A DNA stretch of 64,000 nt, from assembly GCA_027924585.1 (NCBI GenBank), contig BSBM01000602.1:8741501-8805500 (forward strand), in the 5' to 3' direction. Source of the stretch: Larix kaempferi. Lineage: Eukaryota; Streptophyta; Pinopsida; Pinales; Pinaceae. Below the pieces are notes generated by a model that did no database searches, had not been told where the DNA came from, and saw only the letters and a list, made by a program, of their open reading frames with translations. Below are positions 1 through 11,174 of this stretch, piece by piece. The first letter of the stretch is position 1; every line of letters begins with the position of its first letter. The position numbers and the translations under genes are program-made.

Positions 1-1499
1 GGACCTGCGCATTCAAGGTCCATGTGGATGGTTGAGAGGAACTTGAAATTTATGAAGGGTTTGGTCAGACAACGAGCATATGATGAGGGTTCTATGATGG
101 AGGGATATATGGTATACCAAAACATGTTGTATATTAGTGAATATATTCCTATATTAGCATCAAAGCTCAATTTACGTCGCATTTGTGATCCAGACTCCAA
201 TAAATATTTCGAAGGGGGGTACCCGAAGGGGAAAGGTAGATCGAGGAAGGTGAAAGGTAATATAACACATTTGACTGTTGATTTTTACGTATATATATCA
301 TACATATTCTATTTTTATATTCAATATTTTGCATCAATTTAGAGTGTAATAATATACTTTCATGTTAAGTGACTATACATTTGTATTGAATTTTAATTTT
401 ATTGTCATCAAACAACTGGTTGAGAGTGGGATGCAATTCATTTATACATCGCAAACAATCTTGACTGGATGAAGGTATGGATCGAACGATGTGAACAATC
501 TGGTCATGGAATATCATGGGAAGGTGTGGCTTCATTGGTTAAAGTTGCACATCGCAATGGAGATACCAATCTAACACAAAGGGAAATCGATTTAACAAGA
601 GGTTTAAAAGATAAGCAGGTAAGCATATTAATCAACCACACTATTTATTTTTCTGTAAGAAATATTGTCGTTGTACACGCTGATTTTTTTCCCTGTTATA
701 TGGCATTATAAACATGCACTAGTTCATCATAAATATTGGATCATTATGTAATATTTTCCTGTATGGCTTGTTGTAGGTAAAACACCATAAGGCTATGTGG
801 TGCAATGGCTGTAGATATCGCATCAAAAAGTTGGATGACACGAAGAAAACATGGGATTGTGGGATATTTGCAGTCTTTGAGGTGACCAATGTCTCTTCTA
901 GAAGTGACAGACATCCAGAACTCTCTGAAAATCGATACTATGGGTATCTGGAAGACATTCTTCAGTGTGACTTTAACTCCTTCAAGGTATTTCTGTTCGT
1001 TTTCAAATGGTACAAGTGTCGATTGAATCCACATGATCCTGATAAAACAATTATTGAACATGATAATGGATTTACCATGGTAAATAAAAGGTTGTTTGAG
1101 CCAGTAATAGAGCCCTATGTTCTTTCAACCCAATGTGAACAAGTATTTTACTCTGAGGTTCCAGGTAGAGCGGGTTGGTCATTTGCTGTGAGACACGATC
1201 CAAGGGGAAGGCCAGTAAAGTATAACGTAGATGAAGAAGTTCTCGAAGAAGAAGACGTCATTGAAGATGATCATGATCAACATGAGTTAGATGATCATAT
1301 TCTATAAGAAGATGTCGAAGAATTTCTTGAATCAGATGATGTATCAGACAATGTCCATGAAGATGATATCGACGATGACAGGATGATCGTAACTAACATC
1401 GATGACGACGATGATATGGCCAATCCTTACAATGTTGAATCTGGATCATCGGATGATATAGATGATGACTCGGATGGAGAAGACGATGAAGTCCATTGA
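1..1499 (+). pseudogene. CACTA (En/Spm) TNP2-type transposase, 3' exons, broken
   Basis: This is the C-terminal part of a CACTA-type transposase. The first exon (open at the window edge to about 256) resembles the end of DUF4218, with 'FMKGLVRQRAYDEGSMMEGY'. A GT-AG intron (257-424) and a second exon (425-618) follow, then an intron of about 158 bp (619-776). The last exon, from 777, resembles DUF4216: 'YYGYLEDILQCDF' and 'EPYVLSTQCEQVFYSEVPG'. Exon phases join correctly across both introns. TAA at 1305-1307 interrupts the last exon, but the same frame continues 63 codons as an Asp/Glu-rich tail to TGA at 1497-1499, so the normal protein probably ended there. The catalytic N-terminal part lies outside the window. 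No terminal inverted repeat was seen. I am confident of the family, less so of the exact splice sites. Confidence 0.75.
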
Positions 1500-3612
1500 A
1501 GTGTAATAATATCTACTCCATATATTTTGAATATTTAATATTGCGATAGAAATATTGAATTTTTATGCCGATACGTATAATAAATTAACTGTTTCTTAGT
1601 GTTTTTGCGATAGAAACATTGCTTGTTATATAGTATGTCAGAAAACACTTTTAATTTTTTTGTACATAGATATTTTTGTCGGGCTATGGGGAATTGAGAG
1701 TGATGTGAGGGGGGGGAGGGGCCGTAAGAGCTTCCACCTTCACGTGGTTGGCCCTGTTTAGTAGAGAATATTAAATGATTCTCGAAACAGAGAGAAGCTT
1801 ATAAGTACTAAGGAAATGCACCTCCTGTTTGTGCTAGAAATTGTACCTAGACTTCGAAGGTACGAAGGTACAAGCTAGGACAATTGTAGGCTTATGAACC
1901 TACAATGTGTAGGTATAGGACCCAATCGTGAGAAACTTAATAGGTCTATGAACCTACAATGTATTGGGTGCATATCCTTAGATATAGGAAACTTGGTGCA
2001 ACATAGGAATTAATAATCGAATGTTGAAATTGAGGAATAGTGTAATGTCAAAGTATTTTATAATTCATTCACTGGAAGGATTTTCCCTCTAAATATGTAA
2101 CACAGGAAAGACCTGTTAGCTGGTTCATTCATTCTGCGATAGTTTGGTTCTTGTTGCAAAATTATAACTATTGTTAGCTGGATGTTCACCCTTGAAGTTC
2201 ATTGTGTTAAATGTTATATTTTTACTATTGATGACTATATTATTGTACTTGTACTTGCCCAATTTATTGTTGTGGTGATTTGATTTCTAATTTTCATGTA
2301 GCAAAGTTTGAATGAACTCATATCTAGTCAGGAATTGCCATTAATCTCAAGCAGAACCACATGCCTTGTTTCAAAGTACATCAACTATTGTACAAGTTTT
2401 TTTTCCCTTTGTTTGAGTGATGCATATTCATAGAACTATAATTATCATTGAAACGAACTAGTATCATAAGGCAATACAACACAGGGTGTATAACAGAGAG
2501 AGTTGTTCAAGAGTACAATTGAACATTAGTGCACGAAAGCTCTGCTATTTTAACATAAACTATAGCCTTATATCAGTAGCCACTATGCAATCTACTAGGT
2601 AGGGTTAGGCAATGAAGCAAGGCACCTAGGCCAATGCAAGGCAAGTCTAGGATTCCTAGCATGCTTCAGTATGTCTACATATTTCTAGAGTTTGAAAACT
2701 AATACCATAGCTAGCTCATTTGACCTAGAACATAGCATGATGGTTTGAGACAACAAAAGTGAAATGTTGTACAAGGGTTTCATATATAGAGTTACCATAT
2801 TTAGTCTACCAGACCATTTGACAAAGCCTATAGGGATAAAGTCTATTTGTTTTCTTATGTGGTGCAAGTATAGAGGTGCTCTTGTATTTGGTTCAATAAT
2901 GTAACTCTCACTACAAGAAGCATACAATAACCCATACTTGTATTAATTTGTTCATAATTTTTTTTGTGTTAAACACTTGGAATCCATGTAATAGTTGCAC
3001 CAACATTTAAGCCAATGAGTAAATTAGGGTAACAACTTTTCCAAGTCAAAAGATTATTGGACCAGCCAAGATAAGTCCCTTGAAGAGACACAAGATATAA
3101 ATCATGAAACAAATTTGAAGAACTGAGATATAAATATATAAAAGACATACATAAACCATAAACATTCATAAGCAAAGCACTGGTTTTGTCCACAACTCAT
3201 AAGCATTCACATGAATAAAACTTTAATCAAGAAATGAAATTATAAGTTGAGTGATCAAACTGACCACAAACAAAATCAGTAAAGAGATAATAGTGGCTTA
3301 TATATGTATTCAAATCAGTCTCAGTATTCAAAAGAACTTACATGAGAGTAATAAGCATCAGTCTGAATATACATCAATGCATTTAGCTTTATATCCCTTC
3401 TCGAACAAAATGCCAACCCCGCTGGTCTAAATTTTCCTCCTTTTATCATTTACAAAATAGGGTAGTTTCATAAATACTTTTAGGTTTAGTTTCAAGGCAG
3501 TTGCATTAACTAGTTATATGCTAACTTCGAATATTTAAAGACAATATACTATTAACAACTAAGTACATGATAACAAAATGAAATACTTGAGCAACTGGAC
3601 ATTAGGTGGCCT
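1500..3612. other. Non-coding, AT-rich
   Basis: I see no convincing gene here. Between 1890 and 1975 a short phrase containing CTATGAACCTACAATGT occurs twice in diverged form. 3044-3096 matches 8588-8640 and is listed separately. The few short ORFs have no recognisable similarity. Confidence 0.5.
3044..3096 (+). repeat. Dispersed repeat, copy 1
   Basis: About 53 bp here and at 8588-8640 are nearly identical, sharing ATTATTGGACCAGCCAA and GAAGAGACACAAGAT. Both copies lie in otherwise non-coding DNA. The parent element is not recognised. Confidence 0.6.
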
Positions 3613-5381
3613 TCACAACTGTTTAGTAGCTTCTGCTAACATGGTTATCCCTTCCAATGCATGAGATTTCTTCTTGTCTCGAACTTGCTTTGTCTCCAAG
3701 CTTTTAACTCTGCTTGACAACACTTTATTTTGCTTGTTTAAATCCTGAATTTGCTTGGTTAGATCTTCAGCTTGATTCTCTGTTTCCCTCTTTCTTCTCA
3801 GAGCTTCTTTTGCCACTGCTATTAAATCTTGATAATGTGCATTGATATCTTCCAGGTCTTCCCTTAATCTCTTATTTGTAGTCAAAGGCCTATCATTGGA
3901 TTCATTTAGGAATTGTATTTGTGACTTATGTTTTTGGACAGCTTTCCTGAGATTTTCAACTTCAGAATCCATATGCATCTCTCCAGGCAATGTCAAATCC
4001 TGGTCTGATGACCATGGAATATCTAGCTTCCTAAAAATTAAGTCTTCTTCCTGACTATTCTTTACTGTTGTTTCTGCAAATGAGACCCCTGAAGTCATAC
4101 CTTGTTCCATAATGGGAGAGGCTTCCTCTTCTGAAACTCCATGGCATTCTTGAACTGGTTCTGGTGACATTGGGTAATCCTCTTCTATGCCCATCTGACC
4201 TTGTTGTGGCTTCAATTCCTCCTTACTTTCCTTATCTTCATCACTTGAAGAGTCTTGAATAACAGTAATATTCTCCTTTTCTAGCTTAGGGTCCAAGATT
4301 CTCCTCATGTTCATTCTGAGTTTATTTGCAGCTCTTGTCTTATGCCTCCATCTTGGTCTTTCCAGCTGCACGAGAGACTTTACATCTGCTTTAAAATATG
4401 GAGCTTGCAAAATCTTATCCTTTGAATTGGCTGCAAGAGATATTATGGTTAACTTTTCTTTTGCAGCTGCTCTATTAAAATTACATCTTCTTCAGGATTA
4501 GAACCAACTGTCTTTTCCATTACTTCATCTTCCAAAATGTGCTCTTGCTCATCTTCAAACACGTTCTCCTTTTCTTCATTATCGAGGTTTCTAGATTCCT
4601 TTTGTGAATTAGCTTTTTGAGAGCTATCTTGTACTAAATCTTCAGGTACATCCCTTTTGAATTTCTTAATAAAACCAGATTGTTTATTGGGAAAAATATT
4701 CTTTACATGCTCACCCTATTTAGCGGTAAACCCTGACCAAAATAGAAAATGATCCCAGCTTCTATTTTCCCTCTATAATACTGTTAAAATGACCAATTTT
4801 ATCAATCCGTGATGAAACAGTGACTGTTGTGTATGATCAGAATGTCCTTTAATTCTATTCGACATTTTCTGGAGGCTTTTGAGTAGAAAGAATGGCAAAG
4901 TCATCCTGGATTGCTGGTTCAAGTGCATCAAAAACCTAACATGATAGTTAAACACTAACGCGAACCTGCCATCACATGTAATATAACTCTGTACAATTCC
5001 AATTGCCTCTCTCCATTCTGGAATAAATTTTTTTAAGTGAACCCCTTTGCTCCAATCTAGGGTTTCGTTGCCTGGTAACAAGAAATTATTAGGGTTAAAA
5101 TTAAAAGGATTCTTCTTAAACAAGGATTCTCCATCCATGGCGGCGCCGGTGGCCTTAACAACTAAAGTTTCTGTGAGCTCAAACTTAAGAGTATTATACT
5201 TAACAGCATTACTGGTGAGATTCTGAGCAAAGAAATGTGAAACTTCAACATTGAAACCTGTGATCTTCTCAAAGAAACTGAACCACCCTGCTGCCCTAAA
5301 CAATGCTGCACACTCCGGAAACTTCGTGGCCCAACTTGTGTCTGTAGGCTCGAACCTGTTAATTTTTCCACTCTTACCCAT
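3613..5381 (-). pseudogene. Globular plus coiled-coil protein of unknown function, broken
   Basis: I read this as one gene on the minus strand. It starts at ATG 5381 with a roughly 200-residue globular domain (motifs 'ALFRAAGWFSFFEK', 'ITCDGRFALVFNYHVRFLMH', 'SLFHHGLIKLVIL'). The same frame continues past two in-frame TAG codons ('RSWDHFLFWSGF' lies between them) into a Lys/Glu-rich linker. Near 4460 the frame shifts, and the reading runs on into a heptad-rich coiled coil of about 120 residues that ends at 3613. Total length would be about 590 codons. I recall similar globular domains in uncharacterised, high-copy gymnosperm proteins thought to be carried by transposons; this is from memory. 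The layout parallels the ORF at 18653-21940 without obvious sequence identity. No flanking LTRs were identified. Confidence 0.55.
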
Positions 5382-7640
5382 ATCTTAACTGCAACTTTGC
5401 CAATTTACTTTCTTGGAAATGAATCTGGGGTGAAAATCTTCAAGAAGTTTCAAAATACGTGTCCTCAGCTCTGAAATTCGTAACCCCCAAATAAGAACCC
5501 GTGGCCACTCAAATCCCTAATTTCCTCAATGATAAATCACAATGGGTTTTTTCAAGTGTCATGATATGCCGAATAGGTGTCTGGAGGTCTTCTAGCATCA
5601 TCGAATGCAACGGGCATCTCTTGCCATCAAACAACCACGTTCTTCTATGATTTTGGATTCCCGCTGCGCCCTAGTGTATGCAGTTTGGATTCTTCACTGT
5701 AGGAATGCTTCCACATCAAAAATTTGGCAAACAATCTCAACATGAAGGTTAAACTTTAGATATAGGGATTAGGGAAAATTTAAATAAGAATTCTGAAGAC
5801 CTTATAAAGAAATGTAATACTTAATAAGCCACTAGGTGCAATCCTAAGAGAGGATAAAATAAACTAAAACAATAACTATAACATATAAAATAAAAAGACA
5901 ATCAAAATCATTAAAATTTAGAATAAGGTAAAACAAAAAGTAAATAAGGAACAAAACATTTGAGAAAAATCATGTAAGGACTAGGTGCAATTTCAGTCCT
6001 AACATGACCTATGGCAATGGCTCAAACACCCGACTGTCATAGTTGAAAAGTCTTCTTAGAAGCCACTTGATCCCCAATTTCCTCAAAAAGGAGGAGGTGA
6101 TCTAGTGAATTTTCACATTACAACGCTATAATAAATTTCATCAAAAAGTTTTTCATATCTAATCATTGGCCATATATAGATCTTCACCAAGCCATGGGCA
6201 AAGCTTATATAACACATATTAGTTATCCTCAAACTCCTTCCGCAATAACAAATTAAAGGTAAGCTCAAGGAATGTTTCTTTAGTCAAACTTCCATCTATG
6301 AACACAATATTGTTGTTGATTTAAAATAAATCCATGTAGTTACAAGGAAAGTTATACCCCAAGGAAATGGCTCAATTGAAAAGTCTTCATGGAAGCATGA
6401 ACTTTTGTGGGAAGTTCATCCATCACTTCTACAAAAATGCAAATACCCCTAAATCAGCTCGTCAAAGCCACCATTGCATTCAAGTAGAGGCTTGAACAAG
6501 ATACATCATTCCAACACCTAAAACTTAAAAGAATAAAGAAATGTCGTTGCCTTTCTATAGAACTTCTCCCACTTGCAAAACAAAGTAAGAGACATACTCG
6601 TCAAGATTCAAAACAAAAGCTCAAGTATAAGGCTCTGCAAGACACAGGAATGAATATCCTTTTTAAGTGGGGACAATATCTGATTAACACCATGAACCCA
6701 AACCTAATTAGGCCTTTCAAAATTTTATAGGCTTTTGGACCAATTTCTTTCCACCTTTGAGTCACTGCCTCATCTTGGCACCAATAACATACTAAAGGTC
6801 AACAATCCCAGGCTCTATGACTTGCCACTTTTGAAGATGTGATGGAAATAAAAATTCCACATTTACATGACACCATCCCAAGATTTAGATTGTCATATGG
6901 TATTTGATTTATATTTTAAGTGCCATTTTAATGCTAGTACCTATAGAATAGTCTTGAATTCAATGATTTTGTGAGATTCATTTGTATGTTTTTATACTAC
7001 ATAAATAAATTCATAAGTGAACCAATGTTACTCATCATATGCAATTCTTGTGCAACGGAAATCTTGTGATGGAATCCATATGTACAAGTTGATTCATCTT
7101 CATCTTTGTGACGTTCAATATTTTTGGTATGATGCTTAGCATTCCTCCAATTCCTCAATTTTCATTGTTGTTTTTTCATCTCAACTTCCTTTATAATTCC
7201 TCCACAACATTTCTATAACATAATAAAAGTTTGAGAGGGGTGTGGAGGGTGGGGTGTGGTTATTATGATTGATCCCCGAAGGAAATATATAATTGAGTTA
7301 TGTGTTGGTTAAATTATATGCATGATTTCAAAAATTATATCTATCAACCCGGGAGTATAAACTTTGAGATACAAACACAGGAAATGCAGGATCAAAGCTT
7401 ACTCTAAAGAGGTTAAACTAGTTGAACCGAGTACTACAAGAATTCATCACTTGAATTGAGATCTATAAGAATTTTAGTTAACAAAGGCACTAGTCACAAT
7501 ATTTCATTCTTGTTCATAAAGTCAGAATGTTCATGCAACAATTGTTTGTTCAATTCATTAGAGCTCAATATAAGTGGACATCCCTGCAATACACTTGTAA
7601 TGAAAATCATTGAAAGCATAAATTGATAACACTACATAGA
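5382..7640. other. Non-coding, AT-rich
   Basis: No gene supported. 6010-6060 and 6365-6400 share a diverged phrase around AATGGCTCAA and GAAAAGTCTTC, which suggests an old local duplication. Nothing else stands out. Confidence 0.5.
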
Positions 7641-7643
7641 TAT

Positions 7644-8030
7644 TCAACCACTGGATTGATGGCTACATAGATACTTTAATAAGCATGGATTACAGTCTTT
7701 CATTGGCATTGGATTTCAAATGTTCATGTAATACAAAGTGAAGTAAATATCATCCTTCAATCTTCAATGGAAACTAATACTTGTAGGTAACTATGCACAA
7801 TTCCAAATCAAAACATGCAGGCAAACTATGAAGGAAAATATTAACAAGCTATTGCATAAACTAAGATTCCACAGAGATGTCTTTTATCATTGGATTGACA
7901 ATTACAGAGTTACTTTATAGCACAAGTCACATTATTTCATTTGGATCATACTTAGATGTTTCTACAACACAACATGAAGTAAAACTTGTCTTTCAACCTT
8001 CAATGAAATATCGTTCTGTCTAGGGAGTAA
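7644..8030 (+). repeat. Degenerate tandem repeat, two clear units
   Basis: Two diverged units of about 145-150 bp start near 7644 and 7886. They share, in order, CACTGGATTGA/CATTGGATTGA, a TTTCATT block, an ATGTT(C/T)..A(A/C)A block, GAAGTAAA and TTCAAYCTTCAATG. A weaker third relative lies near 7480-7560. The sequence is non-coding and the origin is unknown. Confidence 0.4.
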
Positions 8031-8587
8031 CACATGTAAATAGAAGCATATAATTAACTATTGAAGAAATGATTACAAACAATATTTGGGATGTAATCTA
8101 TGAATTATGCAAACTTGGAAATTAAATAATGACAAACACAACACAACTAGCTATTGGATAGAGAAATACAAAAAAAAGGAAATATACCTATCTAATTTAG
8201 TTGATTGAATGCAGTATTGGCCAAATTGAGGGGCCCTCCCAATTGGCTTCACAATACTTAGAAAACTATAGTACTAGAAAGTAATCATGCACACACAACT
8301 TATCTTCGAGGAGATTGGCATACTTTGGGATATTGGAGGGCATTGCCTATTTGATAGGTTCATAATACCTCATGTTGTTCTCAAAAGCATTGAAAATTAG
8401 TGTCCAAGGTCCAAGAGAGTTAGGTTGTTGGTACACAGAGGTCTTAAGCTCAGAGTATTTGGTTATGGGCTTCTTGGGCCAGGGGGATGTAGAATCCTTC
8501 TGTTGAACATTGTTATTCCCTATGGGTACTAGCTTAGTATGTAAATAAGCAACATTTTTGGGTGGAGTGACTGTAAGGGAAGCCTAA

Positions 8588-8640
8588 AGTCAAAATATTA
8601 TTGGACCAGCCAAAACAAGTCCCTCGAAGAGACACAAGAT
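8588..8640 (+). repeat. Dispersed repeat, copy 2
   Basis: Second copy of the 3044-3096 repeat, with about four mismatches by eye. It lies just before the gene-fragment mosaic that begins near 8690. Confidence 0.6.
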
Positions 8641-8689
8641 GAAACAAGTCATTGCAAGAGTGGTCTATTGACTACACCCAAAAACCCTT

Positions 8690-8827
8690 GGGATGGAAGA
8701 ATATGTAAAATATGCAATGAAACCAATGTGAAGATTAAATTCATGCACTCTTGCAATGCATATTATTTACTACAAAGAGAAAGACAACCAAGAACAACAC
8801 ACATTTCAACATTTAGTTCCACTAGAT
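8690..8827 (+). repeat. Duplicated segment, copy 1 (joined to CAND1 fragment)
   Basis: About 135 bp here match 13550-13690 at roughly 90 percent by eye, including AAATATGCAATGAAACCAA and GAGAAAGACAACCAAGAAC. The match ends near 8827, where the CAND1-like sequence begins, so the junction at about 8828 joins two unrelated sources. One frame encodes 'ICNETNVKIK', not recognised. Confidence 0.6.
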
Positions 8828-8990
8828 CGATCAATTGATGCTCTTCTTTCAAGTGCCAAACCTTATCCACAATTGGGTGGTCTTACAAAGCAAGCTCTCT
8901 ATTAAATTGCTCAGTGTGTGGCAGTTCTTTGCCTTGTTGCAGGAGATCAGAAATGTGCATCTACTGTAGAAATGTTGATGAACTCCTCAT
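8828..8990 (+). pseudogene. CAND1 exon fragment, copy 1
   Basis: CAND1 is the HEAT-repeat exchange factor for cullin-RING ubiquitin ligases. This fragment reads 'SIDALLSSAKPYPQLGG' and then 'IAQCVAVLCLVAGDQKC' followed by 'STVEMLM', which matches my memory of a central segment of plant CAND1. An in-frame TAA (near 8909) replaces a conserved Ser codon between the two stretches. The similarity stops after 'MLMN'. It is a single exon-sized piece without the rest of the gene, and a second copy lies at 9469. It is a captured or transposed fragment, not a gene. Confidence 0.7.
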
Positions 8991-9175
8991 TTATTTTGGA
9001 GTTGAAGAGATCAATCACAGAACAAGCAACCTTTGGCTTGTTTTCCAATTCAGTGAATATTCTTATGATATATTTAGTGAATATTGGAAGAATTCTGAAG
9101 ATGTTGAAGGTGGAGACTTAGGGACCGTCCTATCGCGATGATCAACGGTTGCGGTTGCATTTCGTTTTGGGAGAT

Positions 9176-9218
9176 ATCCCACATTGACCACGAAGTTTTG
9201 TATCTTGGCGTTTATAAT
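9176..9218 (+). promoter_or_regulatory. snRNA-type promoter (USE + TATA), copy 1
   Basis: ATCCCACATTG at 9176-9186 differs by one base from the plant upstream sequence element RTCCCACATCG. A TATAAT box at 9213 follows after 26 bp. In plants a USE-TATA gap of about 24-26 bp is typical of Pol III snRNA genes, while Pol II snRNA genes have about 33. An AGGGACC..ATCAACGGT block about 25-55 bp upstream is also shared with copy 2. The assignment rests on spacing and conservation only. Confidence 0.5.
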
Positions 9219-9240
9219 TCCAAGTCTGAGTAGTCTAATT

Positions 9241-9347
9241 CGACGCGTAGTGAAAAGGATTCTTGGTGGGGGATCTGGGTGATTGGATTCCACGAGAAGA
9301 TCACCAGCCCGGAGCCCGGGACGACCTGTCAGGCACCCAATCCTTTT
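9241..9347 (+). ncRNA. Candidate Pol III small RNA, copy 1 (unidentified)
   Basis: A transcript starting about 25 bp after the TATA box would begin GCGTAGTG and stop at TTTT (9344-9347), about 107 nt long. Its ends pair: AAAAGGATT near the 5' end with AATCCTTTT at the 3' end. In copy 2 the same stem has a U-A to A-U compensating change. A block of about 25 nt inside, around TCCACGAGAAGATCACC, is almost unchanged between copies, as is GGGACGACCTGTCAGG. It does not match U1-U6, U6atac, U12, U3, 7SL or MRP as I remember them. It could also be a SINE built on an snRNA-type promoter. Confidence 0.4.
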
Positions 9348-9355
9348 GGAAAATG

Positions 9356-9447
9356 TGGCTTTAGTGAGCTTGTCGGATTCTTTTGAAGTTAGAAGTTGGA
9401 TATACGATGCCTCTTGCTGTTGGTGGTATGGTGAGGTCATCGGATTC
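9356..9447 (+). repeat. GTCGGAT-rich repeat, copy 1
   Basis: This block reads TTTAGTGAGCTTGTCGGATTC, then a GGATATACGATGCCTCTT..GGTGGTAT core and a final GGTCATCGGATT. Related blocks occur at 11797-11885 and 37930-38010. GTCGGAT or its complement recurs at the edges, as in a small non-autonomous element, but no target duplication was found. Confidence 0.45.
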
Positions 9448-9468
9448 TGAGCTTTGATGCTTTATTGT

Positions 9469-9642
9469 CGATCGATCGATGCTCTTCTTTCAAGTGCCAA
9501 ACCTTCTCCACAATTGGGTAGTCTTGCAAAGAAATATCTCTATTCAATTGCTCAGTGTGTGGCAGTTCTTTGCCTTGCTGCAGGAGATCATAAATGTGCA
9601 TCTACTGTAGAAATGCTGATGAACATTCTGAGACAGGGAAGC
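9469..9642 (+). pseudogene. CAND1 exon fragment, copy 2
   Basis: A second copy of the CAND1-like piece, uninterrupted: 'RSIDALLSSAKPSPQLGS', then 'SIAQCVAVLCLAAGDHKC' and 'STVEMLMNILRQG'. It lacks the stop found in copy 1 and extends about four residues further. It ends abruptly in unrelated sequence. The two copies differ at roughly 10 percent of bases by eye, so they separated some time ago or were taken from different paralogues. The small-RNA-like unit at 9241-9347 lies between them. Confidence 0.7.
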
Positions 9643-9894
9643 TTGTCATGCAGCTTGCCATGAAAGGGAATGGCAATCAGATGATGACATGAGCAGTGAT
9701 GTATGATGGGTATGACCAAGGTGTTCATAGTTGAAATGAATGAAATGAGGTGGGAACCACCATGCACTTGAGATATTCGATCCTGAAACAAGAAGAAACA
9801 GGAAGGGTTGCCACTCACTAGATTGCTACTACATGAGTGCCATCATAAGCATATTATCCATGCCATTTCCAAATTGGGGGTTATAACAATCAAT

Positions 9895-10170
9895 TCTAGG
9901 ATGTATAATGACAATCACTTGAAAACAACAGGACAATTAAAAGAGGCCCATATTTGCATTACTGCCTTGAAAGCAGATTTGGAAAAGGAACACCAGAACT
10001 GGCGCACTGCTCATAGTAACTATGGGAGGCAGGTTGTTCTCCAGGGAGAAACTACACAAGATTTGGGTAAAACCCCTAAATCATTGGCGACATTACAGGA
10101 GGAGGTATTGGATTTGCATAAAGTTGCAGAGACAATGAAAGATGAATGTGAATCTTCTAAAGTTTCATGA
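9895..10170 (+). pseudogene. NUA / TPR nuclear-pore protein fragment
   Basis: NUA is the plant relative of TPR/Mlp, a long coiled-coil protein of the nuclear basket. This frame reads 'EKEHQNWRTAHSNYGRQVVL', 'GETTQDLGKTPKSLATLQEE' and 'DLHKVAETMKDECE', which fits a coiled-coil segment of plant NUA as I recall it. It ends at TGA 10168-10170. Only about 85 residues of a protein near 2,000 residues are present. The following DNA to 10700 contains short open stretches (for example 'SVNSTHSC'-like and Ser/Glu-rich pieces) that I cannot place. Confidence 0.55.
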
Positions 10171-10850
10171 GATATGGATCTGTTGGCATTGATGTTAATA
10201 TATGAATGAAGGTTTGAAGTTGTATGGCAGGACGTTACATCCAAAGGTGAAAGTCCATCCAAAACTGAAAGGACCTGTCTACGCGTTAGAGATATCTGCT
10301 TGTTGAGAAAAGAATGCATTAAAAATCACCCTGTTGTGTTAGAGAAATATAACAAGAGAGCTGGGGAGGGGAATGTTCCCATCAGTAGTTATAATGCCAC
10401 AATTGCAAATTATAATGAGCTTAAAAGATCTCTTTAAACTGAGTCTAATGTGAACTCAACTCATAGCTGCAGAAACGATTCACTTCCACCCGAAGCAGCA
10501 TCAACGTCCTTATCCGGTTCAAGCAACTAAAAATTCCATCATGAAAATATGTCAAAGGATAGTGCTGTAGATGTTGAAATCCATAGTGAATCTCACAGTG
10601 TAATACTGCAGGAATGGACTGAAGGCTAACTCGTCTTGATTAGAATGTACATGTCGAGCTTCCACCTTTCCTTCCTGATCTAAATCTGAAGGTTCATGAT
10701 CGTGATGTTCCTTGTAGCTTCAGGACGAGGAGAAAGAAGGTTACGAATCTACACCCGAGGACAAGGAGAAAAATAAGAACATATAAACGAGACTCAGGGA
10801 CCATCCGATCGGTTGATCAACGGTGGTGATCTATTTAGTCATTGTGATTT

Positions 10851-10894
10851 ATCCCACATTGGTTGTGTGGATGAGTCTTTATGTGTTGATATAT
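10851..10894 (+). promoter_or_regulatory. snRNA-type promoter (USE + TATA), copy 2
   Basis: ATCCCACATTG at 10851-10861 is identical to the USE-like box of copy 1. ATATAT at 10889-10894 follows after 27 bp. The DNA between the boxes is poorly conserved with copy 1, while the boxes and their spacing are kept. Confidence 0.5.
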
Positions 10895-10920
10895 GCCGTT
10901 CCCCCCCTAATTCTTTCAAC

Positions 10921-11020
10921 GCATAGTGCAAAGGATAGGCGGGGGCGCTGGGTGTTTGGACTCCACGAGAAGATCACCAGCTCGGCGCCTGGGACGACCT
11001 GTCAGGCCCCCTATCCTTTT
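10921..11020 (+). ncRNA. Candidate Pol III small RNA, copy 2 (unidentified)
   Basis: The expected transcript begins GCATAGTG and ends at TTTT (11017-11020), about 100 nt. AAAGGATAG near the start pairs with CTATCCTTT at the end, and an inner GGGG/CCCC pairing extends the stem. The central TCCACGAGAAGATCACC and GGGACGACCTGTCAGG blocks match copy 1. The sequence after TTTT is unrelated to copy 1 within about 10 bp, which supports a unit that ends there. Confidence 0.4.
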
Positions 11021-11174
11021 GGTACACGTGGCAACTCATTTGTTGATGAGGATAATGATGTGGCAGTGATGTGTTGTGAACATGGCAGAATGTGAATCTG
11101 AGATGGAAAAATGGTGTGGCATTGACAAGGACGACAAGGTGGATAATGAAGTGGCAGTGTATAAGAACCAAGAG

